Positions 1 to 9,152 of a stretch of DNA of 64,000 nucleotides are shown here, piece after piece. The stretch covers positions 372,001-436,000 of the forward strand of contig NZ_JAFMPS010000001.1 in assembly GCF_020667895.1 (NCBI RefSeq), read 5' to 3'. Below the pieces are notes generated by a model. That model ran no database searches. It was not told the origin of the DNA and saw nothing but the letters and a program-made list of their open reading frames with translations. The position numbers and the translations under genes are program-made. Source of the DNA: Alcanivorax sp. 1008 (GTDB taxonomy: Bacteria; Pseudomonadota; Gammaproteobacteria; Pseudomonadales; Alcanivoracaceae). The number at the start of each line of letters is the position of its first letter. The first letter of the stretch is position 1.

Positions 1-106
1 CGATCGACAAGGCAATATGCGGCTTGTCTGCTGGCACATGGCCACTGAACAGCTTGGCCAGCTTTTCGAAAGGATAGGGATGCAGCAGATTCAAGTCCGG
101 GTTCAT
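1..106 (-). CDS. dapC: succinyldiaminopimelate transaminase, N-terminal fragment
   Basis: Only the first 35 codons lie in the window; the gene runs off the left edge. The reading begins MNPDLNLLHPYPFEKLAKLF, which I recognise as the start of the PLP-dependent succinyl-diaminopimelate (or acetylornithine-type) aminotransferase of the lysine and peptidoglycan precursor pathway. The ATG at 106-104 overlaps the glnD stop as ATGA, so the two are translationally coupled. The glnD-dapC order is also that of Pseudomonas. The identification rests on a short N-terminus plus context; no catalytic residue is visible. Confidence 0.75.
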   Translation of the reverse strand, partial: MNPDLNLLHPYPFEKLAKLFSGHVPADKPHIALSI

Positions 107-2778
107 GCGGCGCCAGTTTCCTTAAGGTCGTCAAGTTCTTCTTTGATGTACTTCTGCAGGCGCTGGCAAAGCTCCGGATCAGAAACCGGCAGACCATCGC
201 GGCCGGTGACAAAGAATACGTCTTCGGCACGCTCACCAAGGGTGGCGATTCGAGCGTTCTGCACCAGCAGATTGAATTCCGCAAAAATACGTCCGATGCG
301 CGCCAGCAGACCGGGGCGATCCAGCGTCTGAATATCCACCGTGGTGCGATCATTGATGATGTCGTTGCTGATTACCACCTGAGTCGGCACGTTAAAGTGA
401 CGATGGCGGCGAGGCATGCGCCGTTGGAGTATATCCGGGAAGCAGGCGGGATCGCTCAGCGCCTCAGTCAGGTTTGTGCGAATCGCCTCAAGGCGAGGCC
501 AGTCATCACCAATGGGCGTTCCTTGCTCATCGAGCACTACGTAGGTATCCAGAGTAAAGCCGTCCGCCGAGGTGATAATGCGAGCGTCAACAATGGTCAA
601 GCCAAGCTGATCAATGGCGCTTACCGTCGTGGCGAACAGGTTCTCCGTGTCCGGAGTGTAGATAAATAGCTGGGTACCGCCTTCGAACTGAACGCCACTG
701 GATTCGCGGGTCAGTACCAGAGGTGCCTTTGGGTCGGGCCGGTTAAGTATGGCCTCAGTATGCCACGCGATATCGGCAGCGTTCTCCCGCAGGAAGTACT
801 CATCGCCGATGCCAGACCACAACTGCTCTATGGCGCTGCGATCAATCTGTCTTTGCTCAAGCAACTTCAGCGCAGTGTCACGGGTTTCATCAATCCAGTC
901 CTGCTTGTCCACCGGATTGTTGAGGCCACGGCGCAGGGTGCGGCGGGTTTCCCGGTAAAGCTGGCGTAGTAGTGAGGCGCGCCAGGAGTTCCAAAGGTTA
1001 GGGTTGGTGGCATTGATGTCGGCGACGGTCAGGGTATACAGATAATCCAGATGCACCAGGTCACCAACCTTGCCGGCAAATTCGTGAACCACATCCGGGT
1101 CAGAAATATCCTTGCGCTGAGCGGTGACTGACATTAGCAGATGGTTCTGTACCATCCAGGCGACCAGCTTGGCATCCCAGTTGGTCAGACCATGGCGTTG
1201 GCAAAAAGCTATTGCGTCATCAGCTCCCAATGTGGAGTGATCCCCGCCACGACCCTTGGCAATATCGTGATACAGACCGGCGATGTATAGCAGCTCCGGT
1301 TTGGGTAATCGATAGAATACTTCGTGAGCCAGTGGCAGCTGTTCGCGCGCGCTGTCATAACGCATGCGGCGCATATGTTTGATCACCGTCAGTGTGTGGA
1401 AATCGACGGTATAAATATGGAAAAGGTCGTATTGCATCATGCCGATGATGCGACCGAACTCCGGCAGGTACTGCCCTAGTATGCCGTAGCGTTTCATGCG
1501 CCTTAACTGCGTAAACAGCGCATGTGGGGAGCGCAATAGCTCCATAAACAGGCTGGTGTTGCGAGAGTCTTGACGGAAGGTGTCATCAATCAGCTTGCGA
1601 TTCTGAATCATCAGTCGAGCTGTGGGAGCACTGACGCCCTTGATTTCCGGGTTCTGGCCAAGCAGAACAAAAGCCTCAATCAGCGCCGATGGATAACGCT
1701 GGAAGATATTCTCGTCGGTGACTTCAAGATAGCCGTTACGAACTTGAAAGCGGCGGTTCAACTGTTGTATCGGGTCGCTTTTGCCGACCCGCAGAATCAC
1801 TTCATCGAATAATTGCAGTAGCAATTCGTTCATTACCGAGATGGCTAACGCTACTCGATAATAGTTTTTCATGGATTGCTCAACAGCCAGATTGGCGGTG
1901 TTATCTTTATGGCCCAGCCTGCCTGCAACCTGACGTTGATAGTCAAACAGCAGGCGGTTTTCGTTACGGCCGTTAATTTGATGTAACAGCCAGCGCAGCC
2001 GCCATAAGTAGTCCTGACATTTGTTCAGGATTGAATGTTCTTCGATAGTCAGAAAACCAACTTCAACCAGGTCATCCAGGCTTTCGGCGCCGAAGTGGCG
2101 CTTGGCTACCCAGGCAATAGTTTGCAGATCGCGTAGGCCTCCGGGAGCATTTTTCAGATCCGGCTCAAGGCTGTATTCGGTGTGGTTAAACTTGGCGTGG
2201 CGTGCTTCCTGCTCCTGACGTTTGGCCTCGAAGAACTGGTCCGAGGGCCACATCTGCTGTGGCCCAGTCCGCTCGGCAAGGGTGGCCCGCAGACTGTCAT
2301 CACCAAACAGGGTTCTGGCTTCCATGATGTTCGTGGCGATGGTGATGTCATCGCGAGCCAGTGCCACGCACTCGTCCAAGGTGCGCACGCTGTGCCCGAT
2401 CTCCAGACCGATATCCCAGAGAAAGGCGATAAATTTTTCCAGGTTGTCACAGGTTTCACTGCAGGGTTTGGCTGCCGACAGGATCATCAGGTCAACATCG
2501 GAGTGGGGATGCAGTTCGCCGCGACCATAGCCTCCAACCGCCACCAGTGCGCTGTTGCGGTCACCGTCAAGGGAGAAGAACCGCCAGGCGGCAGTCAATA
2601 CACCATCCACCAGCGCCGCTCGAGCTGCTACCAGCTCGCGAATTGGTGTGTCGGCAAAGGCGTCGTCAAGGCGCTGCTGTCCGTTTAACAGGGTTTCCCG
2701 GGCAGCTTTGCCCGGGTGACTGGTGGCGCGCAGCAGTTCAGCTAACTGGTCTTCAGTGTGCAGTGGAGCGAGTGTCAC
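103..2778 (-). CDS. glnD: bifunctional uridylyltransferase/uridylyl-removing enzyme GlnD
   Basis: Sensor of glutamine status: it uridylylates and de-uridylylates the PII proteins, controlling glutamine synthetase and NtrC signalling in the cytoplasm. At 891 aa it is full family length. The nucleotidyltransferase signature GGYGRGELHPHSDVDL lies at residues 82-97 with the two catalytic Asp (94, 96). An HD phosphohydrolase motif (YHDIAKGRGGDH) is near residue 500, and two ACT domains fill the last 190 residues (second one around VDIQTLDRPGLLARIGRIFAE). It lies 15 bp downstream of map on the same strand and overlaps dapC by 4 bp, so a map-glnD-dapC operon is likely. Confidence 0.97.
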   Translation of the reverse strand: MTLAPLHTEDQLAELLRATSHPGKAARETLLNGQQRLDDAFADTPIRELVAARAALVDGVLTAAWRFFSLDGDRNSALVAVGGYGRGELHPHSDVDLMILSAAKPCSETCDNLEKFIAFLWDIGLEIGHSVRTLDECVALARDDITIATNIMEARTLFGDDSLRATLAERTGPQQMWPSDQFFEAKRQEQEARHAKFNHTEYSLEPDLKNAPGGLRDLQTIAWVAKRHFGAESLDDLVEVGFLTIEEHSILNKCQDYLWRLRWLLHQINGRNENRLLFDYQRQVAGRLGHKDNTANLAVEQSMKNYYRVALAISVMNELLLQLFDEVILRVGKSDPIQQLNRRFQVRNGYLEVTDENIFQRYPSALIEAFVLLGQNPEIKGVSAPTARLMIQNRKLIDDTFRQDSRNTSLFMELLRSPHALFTQLRRMKRYGILGQYLPEFGRIIGMMQYDLFHIYTVDFHTLTVIKHMRRMRYDSAREQLPLAHEVFYRLPKPELLYIAGLYHDIAKGRGGDHSTLGADDAIAFCQRHGLTNWDAKLVAWMVQNHLLMSVTAQRKDISDPDVVHEFAGKVGDLVHLDYLYTLTVADINATNPNLWNSWRASLLRQLYRETRRTLRRGLNNPVDKQDWIDETRDTALKLLEQRQIDRSAIEQLWSGIGDEYFLRENAADIAWHTEAILNRPDPKAPLVLTRESSGVQFEGGTQLFIYTPDTENLFATTVSAIDQLGLTIVDARIITSADGFTLDTYVVLDEQGTPIGDDWPRLEAIRTNLTEALSDPACFPDILQRRMPRRHRHFNVPTQVVISNDIINDRTTVDIQTLDRPGLLARIGRIFAEFNLLVQNARIATLGERAEDVFFVTGRDGLPVSDPELCQRLQKYIKEELDDLKETGAA

Positions 2779-2793
2779 GGCGGTGCCCTCAGG

Positions 2794-3570
2794 TCAGGAC
2801 AGATCAGTTTCTTCCTTGCGCAGGGTTAACACCTCAAAGCCGGTCTCGGTTACGACGATGGTGTGTTCCCACTGGGCAGAAAGCTTGTGGTCCTTGGTCA
2901 CTGCTGTCCAGCCATCTGGCAGCAGTTTGGTGGCGGCTTTGCCGGCATTGATCATTGGCTCGATGGTAAACACCATGCCAGCCCTCAATTCCAGGCCAGT
3001 GCCGGGCTTGCCATAGTGCAGCACCTGCGGCTCTTCATGGAATACCTCCCCGATGCCATGGCCGCAATACTCACGCACCACCGAAAATCGCTCGGCCTCC
3101 GCAAGTTGCTGAATGGCATGGCCGAGATCGCCCAGACGAACGCCCGGCTTAACCATGCGGATTGCCTGCACCATGCACTGGCGGGTGACGTCTATCAGGC
3201 GCCGGGCCAGGGGGCTGGCTTCACCGACAATAAACATCTTTGAGGTGTCGCCGTGCCAGCCATCCTTGATCACAGTCACGTCGATATTGACGATATCGCC
3301 CTTTTTGAGAATTTTCTTCTCGCTGGGGATGCCATGGCAGACCACATGGTTGACCGAGGTGCAAATCGACTTGGGGAAGCCTTTATAGCCCAGTGGCGCT
3401 GGAATGGCCCTCTGCTCGTTGACGATATAGTCGTGGCAAATGCGGTCCAGCTCTTCGGTGCTGACACCTGGGACGACGTGGGGGCCAATCATATCCAGCA
3501 CCTCGCCGGCCAGCCGGCCAGCCACACGCATTTGGGCAATCTGTTCCGGGGTTTTCAGGGTGACAGTCAT
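2794..3570 (-). CDS. map: methionine aminopeptidase type I
   Basis: Removes the initiator Met from nascent proteins. It is 258 aa, the usual length. The metal-binding set is visible: Asp in NIDVTVIKDG and in DTSKMF, His in CGHGIG, Glu in FTIEPM and Glu in QWEHTIVV; the substrate-side His is in CHGIPS. I start at the ATG at 3570 (MTVTLKTPEQ), which aligns with the E. coli start. An in-frame TTG at 3582 with a nearer GGAG would add four residues and cannot be excluded. It is divergent from rpsB, as in many gammaproteobacteria, and leads the minus-strand operon with glnD. Confidence 0.96.
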   Translation of the reverse strand: MTVTLKTPEQIAQMRVAGRLAGEVLDMIGPHVVPGVSTEELDRICHDYIVNEQRAIPAPLGYKGFPKSICTSVNHVVCHGIPSEKKILKKGDIVNIDVTVIKDGWHGDTSKMFIVGEASPLARRLIDVTRQCMVQAIRMVKPGVRLGDLGHAIQQLAEAERFSVVREYCGHGIGEVFHEEPQVLHYGKPGTGLELRAGMVFTIEPMINAGKAATKLLPDGWTAVTKDHKLSAQWEHTIVVTETGFEVLTLRKEETDLS

Positions 3571-3664
3571 GGGACGGGGCAAGGCTCCAGCAAAATCATC
3601 AGGTTACCGGCAGTCGAGGAGGGCAGGGCGGGGCTTGGGCGGGCCATTGCGACAGATTTCCCGA

Positions 3665-3693
3665 TTGTTGCTACGGGGTCGTTATGGTATAAA
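3665..3693 (+). promoter_or_regulatory. candidate sigma-70 promoter of rpsB-tsf
   Basis: TTGTTG (3665-3670), a 17-base spacer and TATAAA (3688-3693) form a near-consensus promoter. It lies about 155 bases upstream of the rpsB start, in the map/rpsB divergent region. Transcription would begin near 3700 and produce a long leader. Confidence 0.55.
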
Positions 3694-3848
3694 GCGCGCG
3701 CCTTGCTGCTGACCGGACAGGCTGCGTAGTGTACCTGCTACGGAGCAGACAAGGGAAATCCACACATATTCCGACACAGACCTCCTGGGTGCCCTCACGG
3801 GTTGGAGGCTGAGGGAATATGGAGGCCCAACCCGAAGGAGATACTTCA
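3694..3848 (+). promoter_or_regulatory. rpsB leader with possible pseudoknot
   Basis: The leader between the promoter and the S2 start contains two interleaved pairings. CCTCC at 3781-3785 can pair with GGAGG at 3804-3808, and CCCTC at 3792-3796 can pair with GAGGG at 3811-3815, an H-type pseudoknot topology. The ribosome-binding site AAGGAG (3835-3840) follows about 20 bases later. S2 is known to repress its own operon by binding the leader in E. coli, so this is a plausible S2 operator. The folding was done by eye. Confidence 0.45.
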
Positions 3849-4595
3849 ATGGCCAGTGTTAACATGCGTGACATGCTGAAGGCCGGTGTGCATTTCGGTC
3901 ACCAGACCCGTTTCTGGAACCCGAAAATGAAGCCGTTCATCTTTGGCGCCCGTAACAAGATTCACATCATCAATCTGGAAAAAACCCTGCCGCTGTTCAA
4001 CGACGCCCTGCAGTTCGTGAACAAGCTGGCGGCCAGCAATAACAAGGTGCTGTTTGTTGGTACCAAGCGTGCTGCCCAGAAGACCGTTAAAGAGCAAGCG
4101 ACCCGCTGTGGCATGCCCTACGTTGATCATCGCTGGCTTGGTGGCATGCTGACCAACTGGAAGACTATTCGCCAGTCGATCAAGCGTTACCGTGATCTGG
4201 AAGCTCAGTCCCAGGACGGTACCTTTGAAAAACTGACCAAAAAAGAGGCGCTGATGCGTGCCCGTGAGATGGAGAAGCTAGAGCGCTCCATCGGTGGTAT
4301 CAAGGATATGGGCGGCCTGCCAGATGCGTTGTTCGTGATTGACGTTGATCATGAAGACATCGCCATTCAGGAAGCTCGCAAGCTTGGCATTCCGGTTATC
4401 GCGGTTGTTGACTCCAACTCCAACCCGGACGGTGTTGATTATGTGATCCCGGGTAACGACGACGCTATTCGTGCGATCGAGTTGTACGTTACTGCAGTGG
4501 CTGACGCGATCCTCGAAGGTCGTGAGTATGCAGCCACCAATGCGCCGGCTGAGAAGGACGGATTCGTTGAAGTTGCTGACGAGTCAGCCGAGTAA
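3849..4595 (+). CDS. rpsB: 30S ribosomal protein S2
   Basis: Small-subunit protein S2, 248 aa. The sequence [20 protein letters not shown] then [24 protein letters not shown] is nearly identical to E. coli S2. The [13 protein letters not shown] and [17 protein letters not shown] blocks follow. The start at 3849 is set by alignment and by AAGGAG eight bases upstream; a longer in-frame reading from 3819 would add ten unrelated residues. The Glu/Asp-rich tail is normal. It is the first gene of the rpsB-tsf operon. Confidence 0.98.
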   Translation: MASVNMRDMLKAGVHFGHQTRFWNPKMKPFIFGARNKIHIINLEKTLPLFNDALQFVNKLAASNNKVLFVGTKRAAQKTVKEQATRCGMPYVDHRWLGGMLTNWKTIRQSIKRYRDLEAQSQDGTFEKLTKKEALMRAREMEKLERSIGGIKDMGGLPDALFVIDVDHEDIAIQEARKLGIPVIAVVDSNSNPDGVDYVIPGNDDAIRAIELYVTAVADAILEGREYAATNAPAEKDGFVEVADESAE

Positions 4596-4608
4596 GCTCC
4601 GCCATGGG

Positions 4609-4636
4609 GCGGGGCCATAGGCCCCGCTCCTGTTTT
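4609..4636 (+). terminator. intra-operon terminator/attenuator between rpsB and tsf
   Basis: GCGGGGCC (4609-4616), loop ATA, GGCCCCGC (4620-4627) is a perfect 8-bp GC stem followed by TCCTGTTTT. It sits 14 bases after the rpsB stop and likely reduces read-through into tsf, as the known rpsB-tsf attenuator does in E. coli. Confidence 0.65.
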
Positions 4637-4666
4637 AATACCCCTAATTCTCCAGCGAGGACAATC

Positions 4667-5548
4667 ATGGCTGCCGTAACCGCTGCAATGGTAAAAGAAC
4701 TCCGTGAACGTACTGGTCTTGGCATGATGGAGTGCAAGAATGCACTCGTTGAAGCCGGTGCTGATATTGAAAAAGCGATTGATGATCTGCGCAAATCCGG
4801 TCAGGCCAAAGCTGCCAAGAAAGCCGGTCGTACTGCTGCTGAAGGCGCGGTAGGTGTGGCGGTTAGCGCTGATGGCAAAACTGCCATTATGGTCGAGATC
4901 AACTCGGAAACCGATTTCGTTGCCCGTGACGAAAACTTCCTTGGTTTCGTTAGCAAAGTTGCTAACGCGGTGCTGGCTGCCGGTGAAACTGACGCTGCCA
5001 AAATCGCTGAGCTACCGACTGCTGAAGGCCCGACTGTGGAAGTAACTCGTCAGGCGCTGGTACAGAAAATCGGTGAGAACATTCAGGTTCGTCGCGCTGA
5101 GCTGCTGACTGCCGAAGGCGCTATCGGCGCTTATGTGCACGGTGGCAAGATCGGTGTTTTGGTTGCCCTGAAAGGCGGTGATGACACCCTTGGAAAAGAT
5201 GTGGCCATGCATGTTGCTGCTTCTAACCCCATGGTAGTTAGCGGTGATCAAGTGCCTGCTGATGTTCTCGATAAAGAGAAGGAAATCATCCGTGCCCAGC
5301 CGGACATGGCTGGTAAGCCCGAAGAAATCGTTGAGAAAATGCTGGGCGGTCGAATCAGCAAATTCCTGAAAGAAGTGAGCCTGCTGGATCAGCCGTTTGT
5401 GAAGAACCCGGATACCTCCGTTGGTAAGCTGGTGAAAGATGCTGGCGCAGAAGTGACTGGCTTCATTCGCCTGGTTGTTGGCGAAGGCATTGAGAAAGAA
5501 GAGACTGACTTTGCTGCCGAAGTAATGGCGCAGGTCAACAAGGGCTGA
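4667..5548 (+). CDS. tsf: elongation factor Ts
   Basis: Guanine-nucleotide exchange factor that regenerates EF-Tu-GTP. It is 293 aa. The N-terminal UBA-like motif [22 protein letters not shown], the second signature in [15 protein letters not shown], and [10 protein letters not shown] are clear. The ATG at 4667 ([12 protein letters not shown]) is chosen by family alignment and a GAGG seven bases upstream. It is separated from rpsB by a hairpin and followed by a strong terminator, closing the operon before an unrelated porin gene. In many relatives pyrH follows directly; here it is 2.2 kb away. Confidence 0.98.
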   Translation: MAAVTAAMVKELRERTGLGMMECKNALVEAGADIEKAIDDLRKSGQAKAAKKAGRTAAEGAVGVAVSADGKTAIMVEINSETDFVARDENFLGFVSKVANAVLAAGETDAAKIAELPTAEGPTVEVTRQALVQKIGENIQVRRAELLTAEGAIGAYVHGGKIGVLVALKGGDDTLGKDVAMHVAASNPMVVSGDQVPADVLDKEKEIIRAQPDMAGKPEEIVEKMLGGRISKFLKEVSLLDQPFVKNPDTSVGKLVKDAGAEVTGFIRLVVGEGIEKEETDFAAEVMAQVNKG

Positions 5549-5573
5549 ACCCCTCTTTACAGTTCAGCTGAAA

Positions 5574-5601
5574 AGCCCCGTCATCGACGGGGCTTTTTTT
5601 T
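5574..5601 (+). terminator. rho-independent terminator after tsf
   Basis: AGCCCCGTC (5574-5582), loop ATC, GACGGGGCT (5586-5594) then eight T residues, 26 bases after the tsf stop. A textbook intrinsic terminator. Confidence 0.92.
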
Positions 5602-5627
5602 GGGGCTCTGAATGACTAATAGCATAA

Positions 5628-5636
5628 TGATATAAA
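5628..5636 (+). promoter_or_regulatory. candidate extended -10 promoter of the FadL-type gene
   Basis: TG-A-TATAAA at 5628-5636 is an extended -10 element in an AT-rich stretch; the upstream CTGAAT (5608-5613) is only a weak -35. Overlapping it is AAATAT-TCG-ATATTT (5634-5648), a perfect 6-bp dyad at the expected start of transcription, which could be an operator. Confidence 0.4.
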
Positions 5637-5724
5637 TATTCGATATTTTTAGAACGCTCGCCCCATGTCTACACTGCTCGCCACAACCTGCCTTTCCAGT
5701 TACGCAAGTCACCCGGGAGTGAGT

Positions 5725-7005
5725 ATGCTGCGTTCTGATTCTGTTATCCGTATTGCCGCCGTGTTGGCGGCCTCTGTGGTGGCCGCCAATGCATCCGCCA
5801 CGAATGGTTATTTCTCCCACGGCTATGGTAACCAGTCCAAGGGCGCGGCTGGTGTTGCCGCAGCATTGCCTCAGGATGCTCTGGTTACGGCTACCAATCC
5901 GGCGGGCCTTTTGTTTGTCGGTGATCGATTGGATCTCGGCGTGGACGTTTTCCTGCCGCGTCGCAACGCCAAAATCACCGGTAACCTGTTTGGAGCGGAT
6001 GAGTCTTTCTCAGGCAATGATTCACAGGTTTTCTATATTCCTGAGTTCGGTTATAGCCGTCAGTTGTCTGATGATATGGCGGTCGGTCTGGCGGTTTATG
6101 GCAACGGCGGTATCAACACTGATTATGCGGACAATCCCTTCGCCCGCTTTGGTGCCACGGGTTCTGCCGGCGTAAATATGGAGCAGCTGTTCATTTCCCC
6201 GGCCGCGGCCTGGCGGCTGACGCCGAACTCTTCCTTTGGCATCGCAGTGAATCTCGCCTATCAGCGTTTTAGTGCCAAGGGGTTGGGCCCGTTTGCCGCG
6301 CCGGGGGTATCAGTGGACCCCGCCAATGTGACAAATAACGGCCGTGACGATTCTACCGGCTGGGGCGTACGGGTTGGCTGGCAGGGTAGTATCAGCGAGC
6401 GTGTCGATGTGGGCCTGAGTTGGCAGTCGAAGACGCGCATGTCTGAATTTGATGATTATAGTGGCCTGTTTCCCAATGGCGGTGAGTTCGATATTGCCGA
6501 AAACTACGTCTTGGGGGCTGCTTTCGAAGCCACTGATGCGCTGACCCTGGCAATGGACTGGCAGAGAATTTTGTACAGCGACACACCCGCTGCGGGTAAT
6601 AGCGCATTTCTGCTCTTTGCCGATGGCATTCCGCTCGGTAGTAAGGATGGTCCGGGTTTCGGTTGGCGCGATATTGATGTCATCAAGTTGGCCGCGGTTT
6701 ATCAGGCCAGCGAGTCACTGACTCTGCGGGCCGGCTTTAGTCACACTGAGCAGCCCATTCCGCAAAAGCAGACCTTCTTCAATATTCTCGCTCCCGGCGT
6801 GGTCCAGCAGCATGCCTCGCTGGGGGCTACCTGGCAGCTCAATGCCAGCAATGCCTTGACCTTCGCCTACACCCACGCCTTTGGTGAGTGGGTGCGGGGA
6901 GCGGGCTCGATTCCGCCGGGGTTACCACCGGGTTTTGGTGGTGGGGAGGCGGATGTCTATTTGCAGGAAGATATTTTCGGTCTGTCCTGGAATCTGGCGC
7001 TGTAA
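5725..7005 (+). CDS. FadL/OmpP1-family outer-membrane transporter
   Basis: Predicted 14-strand outer-membrane channel for hydrophobic compounds such as long-chain fatty acids or hydrocarbons (Toluene_X family). It is 426 aa from the ATG at 5725. A signal peptide (about residues 1-24, ending ANASA) precedes TNGYFSHGYGNQSKGAAGVA and the family hallmark DALVTATNPAGL. The rest alternates aromatic and small residues as beta strands do, ending in FGLSWNLAL. I prefer 5725 over an in-frame ATG at 5665 because GGGAG lies just upstream and the longer form lacks a normal signal peptide. Substrate cannot be assigned from sequence. It has its own candidate promoter. Confidence 0.85.
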   Translation: MLRSDSVIRIAAVLAASVVAANASATNGYFSHGYGNQSKGAAGVAAALPQDALVTATNPAGLLFVGDRLDLGVDVFLPRRNAKITGNLFGADESFSGNDSQVFYIPEFGYSRQLSDDMAVGLAVYGNGGINTDYADNPFARFGATGSAGVNMEQLFISPAAAWRLTPNSSFGIAVNLAYQRFSAKGLGPFAAPGVSVDPANVTNNGRDDSTGWGVRVGWQGSISERVDVGLSWQSKTRMSEFDDYSGLFPNGGEFDIAENYVLGAAFEATDALTLAMDWQRILYSDTPAAGNSAFLLFADGIPLGSKDGPGFGWRDIDVIKLAAVYQASESLTLRAGFSHTEQPIPQKQTFFNILAPGVVQQHASLGATWQLNASNALTFAYTHAFGEWVRGAGSIPPGLPPGFGGGEADVYLQEDIFGLSWNLAL

Positions 7006-7012
7006 CCTTCAC

Positions 7013-7552
7013 TCAGCGCGGCTGCTCGCGCATCAGCTGGAAGAAGAATGGCTGTGCCATGCCTTTCAGGTCCATGATGCCGAGCACGCTGTTGTCATCG
7101 AGCTTGCGGAACACGTCGTTGATTGGCAGGTCGTCGTAGAGCATTGCTGCGGTGGTCTTGCCGCGATACTCGATCATGCGCAGGCGCGCTCGCGAGCGGC
7201 GCGTCTGCAGTAACGGCATGATCAGGCGAAAGGCATTGCCCAGTGTGGCGCTGGTGGGCGTTGGCAGGCGATCCAGCAGGCCCATAGGCATCAACGACGG
7301 GTTAAGCCGGTAGAGCTTGCCGCCCACGCCTCGAAACATCAGCGGATCCACATTGTTGGCATCGGTGAAGCTCTTGCCGTACCAGTGACAGGCCTCCAGC
7401 ACTCCATCCAGAGGGTGGCCGGTGGCAAACCCGGCGCCTCGCCATTGGCCAAGCATAAAGTCGGTATCGATGGTGTCGAGGCTGTCGTAAAGGGCCAGTG
7501 CCTGTGTGCAGTTCAGCGGGCCTTGATTCAGTGTCTTTGCAAAAGCCGTCAT
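7013..7552 (-). CDS. GXWXG / DUF4334 domain protein
   Basis: Cytoplasmic 179-aa protein of unknown function. The N-terminal GXWXG motif is visible as GQWRG at residues 35-39, followed by a DUF4334-like C-terminal half (YRGKTTAAMLYDDLPINDVFRKLDDNSVLGIMD). There is no signal peptide or membrane segment. It ends 7 bases from the convergent FadL-type gene and is divergent from pyrH. The family occurs in actinobacteria and hydrocarbon or lipid degraders, and proximity to a FadL-type porin hints at hydrophobic ligand handling. That is inference only. Confidence 0.75.
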   Translation of the reverse strand: MTAFAKTLNQGPLNCTQALALYDSLDTIDTDFMLGQWRGAGFATGHPLDGVLEACHWYGKSFTDANNVDPLMFRGVGGKLYRLNPSLMPMGLLDRLPTPTSATLGNAFRLIMPLLQTRRSRARLRMIEYRGKTTAAMLYDDLPINDVFRKLDDNSVLGIMDLKGMAQPFFFQLMREQPR

Positions 7553-7735
7553 GGGGTCTGGGCTCCGGGGCTAAAATGGTTGGGGCACAGATACTAGGGG
7601 CTGCGCCGACGCGATTAAATGACGGGTCGGGGAGCGGTTTGGTCAGTCCTTGGCCGGCCAAAGGCCGGTGGGCATGGCGATTGCGGGTCAAGCGTCACTT
7701 TTTTGTAGTCCGAGCGGCACAGTCGCCACACATCC

Positions 7736-7744
7736 TGTTAGAAT
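7736..7744 (+). promoter_or_regulatory. candidate extended -10 promoter of the pyrH run
   Basis: TG-T-TAGAAT at 7736-7744 matches an extended -10 element 40 bases before the pyrH start; no good -35 is present. A perfect 12-bp palindrome TTGGCCGGCCAA lies upstream at 7650-7661. Confidence 0.4.
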
Positions 7745-7783
7745 CCGCACCCAATTGCACCCTCAGCCTTCGGAGACCGAATC

Positions 7784-8518
7784 ATGGCCGGAACCAGCGA
7801 CCGTTCCCCCCGTTACAACCGGATTCTGCTGAAACTGAGTGGTGAGGCGCTGGCCGGTGAAGAAGGATTCGGCATCGACCCCAAGGTGCTGGACGCCATG
7901 GCCATAGAAATTGGTCAGCTGGTCGGTATCGGAGTGCAGGTTGGTCTGGTGATCGGCGGAGGTAATCTGTTCCGCGGTGCTGCACTGCAGGCGTCCGGTC
8001 TGGATCGGGTGGCTGGTGATCATATGGGCATGCTGGCTACAGTGATGAATGGTCTGGCACTGCGCGATGCGCTGGAGCGCTCTAATATACGTACCCGCCT
8101 GATGTCGGCCATTCCGATGAGTGGCGTGGTCGAGCATTACGATCACCGCAATGCCATTCGCTACCTGAAGAACGGTGAGGTAGTGGTGTTTTGTGCCGGC
8201 ACAGGCAATCCGTTTTTCACCACTGATTCAGCGGCTTGCCTGCGTGGTATCGAGATCAATGCCGATGTGGTGCTGAAGGCCACCAAGGTGGACGGAGTAT
8301 TCGACTCGGACCCGGAAAAGAATCCAAAAGCGATTAAGTATGATCGCCTCAGTTACGACGAGGTTCTGGCCCGCAAGTTGGGCGTGATGGATCTTACTGC
8401 TATTTGCCTGGTGCGTGATCACAACATGCCGCTGCGGGTTTTTAACATGAACAAGAAGGGTGCACTGCTGAACCTGATGCTGGGTGGTAGTGAGGGCACT
8501 CTGGTGGAATCCGCCTGA
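7784..8518 (+). CDS. pyrH: UMP kinase
   Basis: Hexameric bacterial UMP kinase (amino-acid kinase fold) making UDP for pyrimidine, peptidoglycan and LPS synthesis. It is 244 aa. [22 protein letters not shown] is the phosphate-binding start, GGGNLFRG follows, and [17 protein letters not shown] with [13 protein letters not shown] marks the nucleotide-binding region. ATG 7784 has CGGAGA seven bases upstream. It is the first gene of the long pyrH-to-dnaE run and is followed 52 bases later by frr. Confidence 0.97.
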   Translation: MAGTSDRSPRYNRILLKLSGEALAGEEGFGIDPKVLDAMAIEIGQLVGIGVQVGLVIGGGNLFRGAALQASGLDRVAGDHMGMLATVMNGLALRDALERSNIRTRLMSAIPMSGVVEHYDHRNAIRYLKNGEVVVFCAGTGNPFFTTDSAACLRGIEINADVVLKATKVDGVFDSDPEKNPKAIKYDRLSYDEVLARKLGVMDLTAICLVRDHNMPLRVFNMNKKGALLNLMLGGSEGTLVESA

Positions 8519-8570
8519 TGGCGATTGTGGTGGCGACTGCAACAATGATAGTGAGCGCGAGGAACGATCA

Positions 8571-9128
8571 ATGATCGATGACATCAAGAAAGATGCAGAA
8601 GTGCGGATGAAAAAGAGTCTGGAATCTCTGGATACCGCCTTTAATAAAGTGCGCACCGGCCGTGCCAGTCCGAGCCTGTTGGATGGTTTGTCGGTGTCAT
8701 ACTACGGTGCCGATACACCGCTGCGTCAGGCTGCCAACGTGTCCGTGGAAGAGGGGCGTACGCTGGTTATTACTGCCTTCGACAAGAGCCTGATTCCGGC
8801 CATTGAGAAGGCCATTATGGCGTCGGACCTTGGCCTCAATCCTTCTACTGCAGGCACCGTGATTCGCCTTATTTTGCCGGCGCTAACAGAAGAGACTCGA
8901 AAAAATCTGGTTAAGGTGGTGCGCAGTGAGGCGGAAAATGCCCGGGTTGCCATCCGGAATATCCGCCGTGATGCCAACACTCATATCAAAGACTTGCTGA
9001 AAGAAAAGGAAGTGTCCGAGGACGACGAGCGTCGCGGTGAGGAGCAGATTCAGCAGCTCACCGACCGTTTTGTCGGCGAAGTCGACAAGTTGCTCAAAGA
9101 AAAGGAAGAGGAGCTGATGACGGTCTGA
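8571..9128 (+). CDS. frr: ribosome recycling factor
   Basis: Splits post-termination ribosomes with EF-G. It is 185 aa, the standard length. [20 protein letters not shown] leads into [17 protein letters not shown], and the three-helix-bundle C-terminus carries [20 protein letters not shown]. The ATG at 8571 is chosen by alignment, with GAGG upstream; the longer frame from 8484 overlaps pyrH and is not family-like. It is followed by a terminator-like hairpin before uppS. Confidence 0.97.
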   Translation: MIDDIKKDAEVRMKKSLESLDTAFNKVRTGRASPSLLDGLSVSYYGADTPLRQAANVSVEEGRTLVITAFDKSLIPAIEKAIMASDLGLNPSTAGTVIRLILPALTEETRKNLVKVVRSEAENARVAIRNIRRDANTHIKDLLKEKEVSEDDERRGEEQIQQLTDRFVGEVDKLLKEKEEELMTV

Positions 9129-9152
9129 GGACCGTCGCAGCAATATCAGCCG

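Noticed and set aside
7650-7661. Perfect palindrome TTGGCCGGCCAA as a specific operator for pyrH
   Set aside because: It is GC-rich and 12 bp long, over 120 bases from the start; a chance palindrome cannot be excluded and there is no second copy in the region.
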